DNA of 9,822 bases from NCBI GenBank assembly GCA_964498125.1, contig CAZCGE010000140.1:1-9822 (forward strand), given 5' to 3'. This document shows, piece by piece, positions 4,952-9,822 of this stretch; position 1 is the stretch's first letter; the number at the start of each line of letters is the position of its first letter. The position numbers were made by a program, and so were the translations under genes. The notes under the pieces were generated by a model, which worked only from the letters and a program-made list of their open reading frames with translations, was not told the origin of the DNA and searched no databases. The DNA is from CAMDBL01 sp964498125. Its GTDB lineage: Bacteria > Pseudomonadota > Alphaproteobacteria > Rhizobiales > Hyphomicrobiaceae.

Positions 4952-7669
4952 TTACTCCTCCGCCTTGGTCGCTTTGCCGGCGATCGCCGCCTGCGCCGCG
5001 GCGAGCCGCGCCACTGGCACGCGGTAGGGCGAGCAGGAGACGTAGTCGAGCGCTGCCTCGTGGCAGAACGCGACCGAGCGCGGGTCACCGCCGTGCTCGC
5101 CGCAGATGCCGATCTTGAGCTTGGGTTTCACTTTCCGGCCGCGCTCGGTACCGATGCGCACCAACTCGCCGACGCCGTCGCGGTCGATGGAGACGAACGG
5201 GTCGACCTCGAACACGCCCTTGTCGATGTAATCGGCGAGGATCGGCGCCGCATCGTCGCGCGACAGCCCGAGGCAGGTCTGCGTCAGATCGTTGGTACCG
5301 AAGGAGAAGAACGCCGCGCCACCCTCGCCCTCGGCAATCTCATCGGCTTTCAGCGCGCAGCGCGGCAGCTCGACCATGGTGCCGATCTGGTAGTCGAGCC
5401 GGGCGCCCATCGCTTTTTCGACGGCTTGCGCCGTCTTGACGATCACCGCGCGCACCAGGTCGAACTCGCGCCGGTAGGCAACCAGCGGAATCATCACCTC
5501 GGGCACCACCGGCTTGCCGGTTTTCCGGGCGGCATTCACCGCGGCCTCGAAGATGGCGCGCGCCTGCATCTCGGTGATCTCGGGGAAACGGATCGCCAGG
5601 CGGCAGCCGCGGAAGCCCAGCATCGGGTTGAACTCGTGCAACTCGGCGACTCGCCGCTGCACCTTTTCCAGCGGCACCTTCAGTGCCGTGGCGACGGCCT
5701 TGGCCTCGCGGTCCTCATGCGGCAGAAACTCGTGCAGCGGCGGGTCGAGCAGGCGGATCGTCACCGGCAGCCCGGCCATGATCTCGAACAGCTGCTCGAA
5801 GTCGGCGCGCTGCATCGGCAGGATCTTGGCCAGCGCGGCGCGGCGGCCAGCCTCGTCGTCGGCACAGATCATCTCGCGCATGGCGAGGATGCGGTCTTCA
5901 TCGAAGAACATGTGCTCGGTGCGGCACAGCCCGATGCCTTCCGCGCCGAAGTCGCGCGCCTGCTGGGCATCACGCGGCGTGTCGGCATTGGCACGCACGC
6001 CAAGGCTGCGGGCGGCGTCCGCCCAGCCCATCAGCGTGCCAAAGTCGCCCGACATCTGCGGCTGGCGCATGCGCACGCGGCCGTTCAGCACCTCGCCGGT
6101 CGAACCGTCGATGGTGATGATGTCGCCCGCGTTCAGCACCCGGTTGGCGATGCTCATGGTCCGCGCCTTGGCATCGATACGCAAGGCACCGGCGCCCGAG
6201 ACGCAGGGCCGGCCCATACCGCGCGCCACCACCGCGGCGTGGCTGGTCATACCGCCGCGCGCCGTGAGAATGCCGACGGCGGCGTGCATGCCATGGATGT
6301 CCTCGGGGCTGGTCTCTACCCGCACCAGGATCACCGTCTTACCCTGGCCCTTCAGCGCCTCGGCTTCATCGGCGGTGAAGACGATCTCGCCGGTGGCCGC
6401 ACCGGGCGAGGCCGGCAGGCCGGTGGCGATCACCTCCTTGTGGGCCGAAGGATCGATGGTCGGATGCAGCAGTTGATCCAGCGCCGATGGATCGACCCGC
6501 ATCACCGCTTCGCGCTCGCTGATCAGCCCCTCGGCCGCCATCTCGACCGCGATCCTCAGCGAGGCTTCCGCCGTGCGCTTGCCCGAGCGCGTCTGCAGCA
6601 TGAACAACTGGCCAGCCTGAATGGTGAACTCGATGTCCTGCATGTCGCGATAGTGCCGCTCGAGCCTGGCGAACACCTGGCTCAGCTCCGCGAAGGTCTG
6701 CGGCATCACCTCCTCGAGCGAGGGATTGGGATCGTCGCTTTCCAGCCGCGCGGCCTTGGTCAGCGGCTGCGGTGTGCGAATGCCGGCAACCACATCCTCA
6801 CCCTGGGCGTTGATCAGGAACTCGCCGTAGATCTCGCGTTGTCCCGTCGAGGGATTGCGGGTGAAGGCGACGCCGGTGGCGCTGGTCTCGCCCATGTTGC
6901 CGAACACCATGGCCTGCACGTTGACGGCTGTGCCCCAACTGTCGGGGATCTCGTGCAGGCGGCGATAGGTGATGGCGCGCTGGTTGTGCCAGGAGCCGAA
7001 CACCGCGTCGATGGCGCCCCACAACTGCTCGGTGGTGTCCTGCGGGAACGGCCGGCCGAGCCGATGCGCCACGGCGTCCTTGTACTGGTCGATGAGATCG
7101 AGCCAGTCGCTGGCCTGCAGATCGGTGTCGAGAGAGTAGCCGTTGAGGTTCTTGTGGTCGTCGAGCAGCGCCTCGAACACGTCGTGATCGACGCCGAGCA
7201 CCACGTCGGCATACATCTGGATGAAGCGGCGATAACTGTCGTAGGCAAAGCGTGCGTCGCCGGAGCGCTTGGCGAGACCCTTCACCGTCTCGTCGTTCAG
7301 ACCGAGATTGAGGATCGTATCCATCATGCCGGGCATCGAGGCGCGGGCGCCCGAGCGCACCGAGACCAACAATGGATTGGTCTTGTCGCCGAACGTGGCG
7401 CCGACTGCCCGGCCGATGTCGGCCAGGGCCCTGCTCGCCTGCTCCTTGACGCCCTCCGGCAATGTGCGGCCATTGTCGTAATAGGCGGTGCAGACCTCGG
7501 TGGTGATCGTGAACCCGGGCGGTACCGGCAGGCCGAGGCTCGCCATCTCGGCGAGATTGGCGCCCTTGCCGCCGAGCAGGTTCTTGAGACCGGTGTGCCC
7601 GTCCGCCGATCCATTGCCGAACGGGTAGACCCACTTCGACGCAGCGCTGCTGGATGTGCGTTGTGTCAT
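4952..7669 (-). CDS. ppdK: Pyruvate, phosphate dikinase
   Basis: This 905-residue enzyme interconverts pyruvate + ATP + Pi and PEP + AMP + PPi in the cytoplasm, usually supplying PEP for gluconeogenesis. All domains are present in order. The ATP-grasp N-terminus has KWVYPFGNG (12-20), LLGGKGANLAEM (31-42), and further on SVRSGARASMPGMMDTILN. The phosphohistidine domain has GGMTSHAAVVARGMGRP with catalytic His477. The C-terminal PEP/pyruvate barrel has FSFGTNDLTQ and ICGEHGGDP with the acid Cys856. Length is close to the bacterial norm. The frame is open further upstream (to 7798), but GGAG with 8-nt spacing precedes the ATG at 7669, and the homologous sequence begins just after it; an ATG at 7687 is the alternative. 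The gene is divergent from the dipeptidase and followed by a membrane protein gene. No PPDK regulatory protein gene is in view. Confidence 0.97.
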   Translation of the reverse strand: MTQRTSSSAASKWVYPFGNGSADGHTGLKNLLGGKGANLAEMASLGLPVPPGFTITTEVCTAYYDNGRTLPEGVKEQASRALADIGRAVGATFGDKTNPLLVSVRSGARASMPGMMDTILNLGLNDETVKGLAKRSGDARFAYDSYRRFIQMYADVVLGVDHDVFEALLDDHKNLNGYSLDTDLQASDWLDLIDQYKDAVAHRLGRPFPQDTTEQLWGAIDAVFGSWHNQRAITYRRLHEIPDSWGTAVNVQAMVFGNMGETSATGVAFTRNPSTGQREIYGEFLINAQGEDVVAGIRTPQPLTKAARLESDDPNPSLEEVMPQTFAELSQVFARLERHYRDMQDIEFTIQAGQLFMLQTRSGKRTAEASLRIAVEMAAEGLISEREAVMRVDPSALDQLLHPTIDPSAHKEVIATGLPASPGAATGEIVFTADEAEALKGQGKTVILVRVETSPEDIHGMHAAVGILTARGGMTSHAAVVARGMGRPCVSGAGALRIDAKARTMSIANRVLNAGDIITIDGSTGEVLNGRVRMRQPQMSGDFGTLMGWADAARSLGVRANADTPRDAQQARDFGAEGIGLCRTEHMFFDEDRILAMREMICADDEAGRRAALAKILPMQRADFEQLFEIMAGLPVTIRLLDPPLHEFLPHEDREAKAVATALKVPLEKVQRRVAELHEFNPMLGFRGCRLAIRFPEITEMQARAIFEAAVNAARKTGKPVVPEVMIPLVAYRREFDLVRAVIVKTAQAVEKAMGARLDYQIGTMVELPRCALKADEIAEGEGGAAFFSFGTNDLTQTCLGLSRDDAAPILADYIDKGVFEVDPFVSIDRDGVGELVRIGTERGRKVKPKLKIGICGEHGGDPRSVAFCHEAALDYVSCSPYRVPVARLAAAQAAIAGKATKAEE

Positions 7670-7846
7670 GCGTGTTGCTCCGCTCATCGCCGATGATCCC
7701 TTCGCTGTCGAGACGCCCGGCCGTGGCAAGAGCGATGCCAATAGCAGCCTTGAGCGGTCCCAGAAAGTCTGGTTGTTGCGGCAAGATGGCCAGTGCACTC
7801 AGCGCGACCGTCTCGCGCATGCAGCAGCAGCGATCAGATTCGGGCT

Positions 7847-7875
7847 TTGACGCCAATCGGTGATTGGCGCACTTT
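7847..7875 (+). promoter_or_regulatory. Candidate promoter with embedded dyad upstream of the dipeptidase gene
   Basis: TTGACG (7847-7852) is a good -35-like hexamer, and 17 bp later lies a poor -10 candidate, CACTTT (7870-7875). Between them is a perfect dyad, CGCCAAT-CGGTG-ATTGGCG (7851-7869), almost exactly filling the spacer as a repressor operator might. The predicted leader to the ATG at 7916 would be about 35 nt. The dyad is certain; the promoter reading is tentative. No convincing promoter toward the dikinase was found in 7670-7846. Confidence 0.3.
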
Positions 7876-7915
7876 GCCTCCCCTGTGCACAACTTCCAGC
7901 GAGCCACACGTCACC

Positions 7916-9325
7916 ATGACCGACCAACTGTCGCAGGTTCTACGCTCCCTCGAGCAAACGCAGGACGCCGCCCTCAATCGACTGTTTCAGCTCATCCGCA
8001 TCGATAGCGTGTCGACCGATCCGGCCTACAAGCAGCGCTGTCAGGCGGCGGCACAATGGTGCGCGATAACGCTGACTGAGATCGGATTCGATGCCGCGGT
8101 GCGGCCGACCACGGGGCATCCCATGGTGGTCGGGCATGCCAAGGCCAAGGGCGCCAACGGCCTGCGCCGGCCGCACGTGCTGTTCTATGGCCACTACGAT
8201 GTGCAGCCGCCCGATCCGCTGGCCGAATGGGAGTTCCCACCGTTCGAGCCGCGCCTCTCCGAAGACGCCAAAAACGGCCCGGTGATTCGCGCCCGCGGCG
8301 CCCAGGACAACAAGGGCCAGCTCTCCACGTTCCTGGAAGCATGTCGGGCCTGGAAAGCCGTCACCGGCGGCCTGCCGATCGACGTCACCGTTTTGATCGA
8401 GGGCGAGGAGGAATGCGGATCGCCCAGCTTGCCCGCGTTTCTGGCCGAGGCGGGCGAAGACCTGAAGGCTGATTTCGCGCTGGTCTGCGACACTGGCCAG
8501 TGGGACAAGGACACGCCCGCGATCGCCACCCAGCTCAGGGGTCTGGCCGGCTGCGAAATGGTCATCAAGGGCCCCTCGCGCGACCTGCACTCCGGGCTCT
8601 ACGGCGGGCCCGCCATCAACCCCATCCGCGCCCTCGTCCAGATCCTCGGCCAGTTGCATGACGACAAGGGCCGCGTCACAATCCCCGGCTTCTATCTCGG
8701 CATCGAGGAGCCGACGGCGCAGCAAAAGTCCCAATGGCTGGCGCTCGACCAACTCGACAGCGCGCGTTTCATGGCTGATGTCGGCCTTACCCACTCCGCC
8801 GGCGAACAGGGCTACTCGATCATCGAACAGAAGTGGTCGCGGCCGACGGCGGAATTCAACGGCATCACCGGCGGCTATCAGGGCGCCGGCACCAAGACAG
8901 TCATCCCCTCGACCGCCTCCGCCAAGCTGACGTTCCGCATGGTGCCGGGCCAGGACCCTGACCGCATCGTCGCCAGCTTCGAAGCCTTTGTACGCCAGCG
9001 CCTGCCCAAGGACTGCACCGTGGAGTTCCTGGGGGCGCGCGGCAGTCCGGCGGTCGGCTTCGACGTCTCCGCACCCTACATGCGCGCGGCGGCTGCAGCG
9101 TTGAAGGAGGAATGGGGCCGCGAGGCGCTGTTCGTCGGCATGGGCGGCTCGATCCCGATCGTCCAGTCGTTCCGCGACGTGCTCGGCATGAATGCGCTAC
9201 TGGTCGGCTTCGGCTGCGACGACGACCGCCTGCACGCGCCCAACGAGAAATACAACCTGTCCTCGTTCAGGAAGGGCGCGCGAAGCTGGGCGCGGATATT
9301 GGAGAGATTGGGACAAGACGGCTGA
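7916..9325 (+). CDS. M20 family metallopeptidase (dipeptidase)
   Basis: This 469-residue di-zinc hydrolase contains the complete M20 active site: His93 and Asp95 in GHYDVQPPDP, the bridging Asp131 in RGAQDNKGQ, the general base Glu165 and ligand Glu166 in EGEEECGSPSL, Asp192 in CDTGQW and the C-terminal ligand His440 in LHAPNE. RDLHSGLYGG (His225) opens the lid/dimerisation domain, as in carnosinase-like and PepV-like dipeptidases. There is no signal peptide, so it should act in the cytoplasm, cleaving dipeptides or related N-acyl/amide substrates. The frame is open upstream to 7793, but that part is not like the family and ATG 7916 begins a normal N-terminus. The ribosome binding site is weak, so initiation may rely on a short leader. 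The gene is divergent from pyruvate phosphate dikinase. A carbon-supply link (dipeptide to amino acid to pyruvate to PEP) is possible but unproven. Confidence 0.94.
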   Translation: MTDQLSQVLRSLEQTQDAALNRLFQLIRIDSVSTDPAYKQRCQAAAQWCAITLTEIGFDAAVRPTTGHPMVVGHAKAKGANGLRRPHVLFYGHYDVQPPDPLAEWEFPPFEPRLSEDAKNGPVIRARGAQDNKGQLSTFLEACRAWKAVTGGLPIDVTVLIEGEEECGSPSLPAFLAEAGEDLKADFALVCDTGQWDKDTPAIATQLRGLAGCEMVIKGPSRDLHSGLYGGPAINPIRALVQILGQLHDDKGRVTIPGFYLGIEEPTAQQKSQWLALDQLDSARFMADVGLTHSAGEQGYSIIEQKWSRPTAEFNGITGGYQGAGTKTVIPSTASAKLTFRMVPGQDPDRIVASFEAFVRQRLPKDCTVEFLGARGSPAVGFDVSAPYMRAAAAALKEEWGREALFVGMGGSIPIVQSFRDVLGMNALLVGFGCDDDRLHAPNEKYNLSSFRKGARSWARILERLGQDG

Positions 9326-9327
9326 TC

Positions 9328-9347
9328 CCGCGCGATCGGATGCGCGG
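9328..9347. terminator. Possible hairpin terminator after the dipeptidase gene
   Basis: CCGCGC (9328-9333) and GCGCGG (9342-9347) form a 6-bp all-GC stem with an 8-nt loop, beginning 2 nt after the dipeptidase stop codon. There is no T-tract, so it may act with Rho or only stabilise the message. The convergent DoxX-type gene ends at 9499; the rest of the gap (9348-9498) shows nothing I can support. Confidence 0.3.
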
Positions 9348-9498
9348 CGGCTGCGACCGCACCACACGCGAGGGGTGGAACGGTATCATTATGCGCCCAC
9401 TGGAGCGTGCGGGGATAAGTTCAACAGCGAAAAGCGTGCGAAGGGCACAAGTAGAGGATCGACAGGTCGAACCTCGCCCCGCCACCAGCACCGAGTAC

Positions 9499-9822
9499 CT
9501 ACTCGCTCTTGCGCACCGCGTCGGCACTCCAGGCCCCGCCACCTGCCGCGGCAAGGTAAAGCAGCACGAACGAGTAGAGCGCCGCCAATTCGCCGCCGTT
9601 GAGGATCGGGAAGAAGCCGCGCGGTGCGTGCGAATAGAAATACGCGACAGCACACATTCCAGAGAGGATGAATGCGACCGGCCGCGTGAAGAGCCCAATG
9701 ACAAGAAGAACGCCGCCGACCAATTCGAGCAAGCCCGCCGCACCGCTCATCGTCGTTGGCGACGCGTTGTTCATCGGGCCAACAGGAAAATTCAGGTACT
9801 TGATGGTCCCATGCTGCAAGAG
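9499..9822 (-). CDS. DoxX family membrane protein (N-terminus cut by window edge)
   Basis: The frame enters from the right edge, reading LLQHGTIKYLNFP, and ends at a TAG (9499-9501), so about 107 C-terminal residues are visible. The DoxX signature is clear: QHGTIKYLNFP, then GLLELVGGVLLVIGLFTRP, AVAYFYSHAPRGFFPILNGG and ELAALYSFVLLYLAAAGGG. Three of the family's four membrane helices are included. These small inner-membrane proteins are often linked to redox or thiol stress, or accompany oxidoreductases, but most have no defined reaction. A TTG at 9819 could be mistaken for a start, but the residues before it (Leu-Leu-Gln-His-Gly) already match the family, so the true start lies outside. The gene is convergent with the dipeptidase. 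Confidence 0.92.
   Translation of the reverse strand, partial: LLQHGTIKYLNFPVGPMNNASPTTMSGAAGLLELVGGVLLVIGLFTRPVAFILSGMCAVAYFYSHAPRGFFPILNGGELAALYSFVLLYLAAAGGGAWSADAVRKSE

Noticed and set aside
5060..7696. Very long open frame (878 codons) on the plus strand opposite pyruvate phosphate dikinase
   Set aside because: Its translation is rich in His, Arg, Ala and Gly with no recognisable domain. It is the usual antisense shadow of a high-GC gene whose minus-strand product is unmistakable.
7670..7798. N-terminal extension of pyruvate phosphate dikinase
   Set aside because: The family homology starts just after the ATG at 7669, which has its own ribosome binding site; the upstream residues look like translated promoter DNA.
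7793..7915. N-terminal extension of the M20 peptidase
   Set aside because: It is unlike the family and overlaps the candidate promoter and dyad.

Overview
This window looks like an ordinary chromosomal stretch of a high-GC proteobacterium, most likely an alphaproteobacterium. The reasons are dense compact genes, the protein flavours (Lrp/AsnC regulator, diheme cytochrome c, pyruvate phosphate dikinase, M20 dipeptidase, DoxX), and a CCCTAACCCTCCCCGC...GCGGGGAG intergenic hairpin of a kind common in that class. The assignment rests on recollection of protein and repeat styles, not on a search. No rRNA, tRNA, CRISPR array, transposase or phage gene was seen.

Layout. Positions 1-1483 hold a divergent pair: an Lrp/AsnC-type regulator cut by the left edge (minus) and a membrane fatty acid desaturase (plus), separated by a 150-bp region with several ATTGCGC/GCGCAAT dyads. 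A gene-free stretch (1484-1812) with a GC hairpin follows. Next come a short-chain dehydrogenase (1813-2580, minus) and a divergent diheme cytochrome c (2934-3878, plus). Positions 3879-4951 hold three copies of a 27-bp palindrome, each right after a stop codon, together with an unrecognised multi-spanning membrane protein (4136-4903, minus). Pyruvate phosphate dikinase (4952-7669, minus) lies upstream of that membrane gene on the same strand and is divergent from an M20 dipeptidase (7916-9325, plus). A DoxX-family membrane protein (9499-9822, minus) is cut by the right edge.

How the genes may work together. The regulator probably controls itself and perhaps the desaturase through the shared dyads. 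Pyruvate phosphate dikinase links pyruvate and PEP, and the neighbouring dipeptidase could feed amino acids into the same carbon pool, but this is only an inference from adjacency. The cytochrome is a periplasmic electron carrier with no obvious membrane dehydrogenase partner beside it; the SDR next door is of the soluble NAD(P)-dependent type.

No clear new multi-gene system is visible. The most unusual signals are the stop-codon-adjacent palindromes, which also frame an uncharacterised membrane protein with an in-register internal duplication, and the cluster of dyads at the regulator/desaturase promoter. The regulator/desaturase block also looks lower in GC than the rest.
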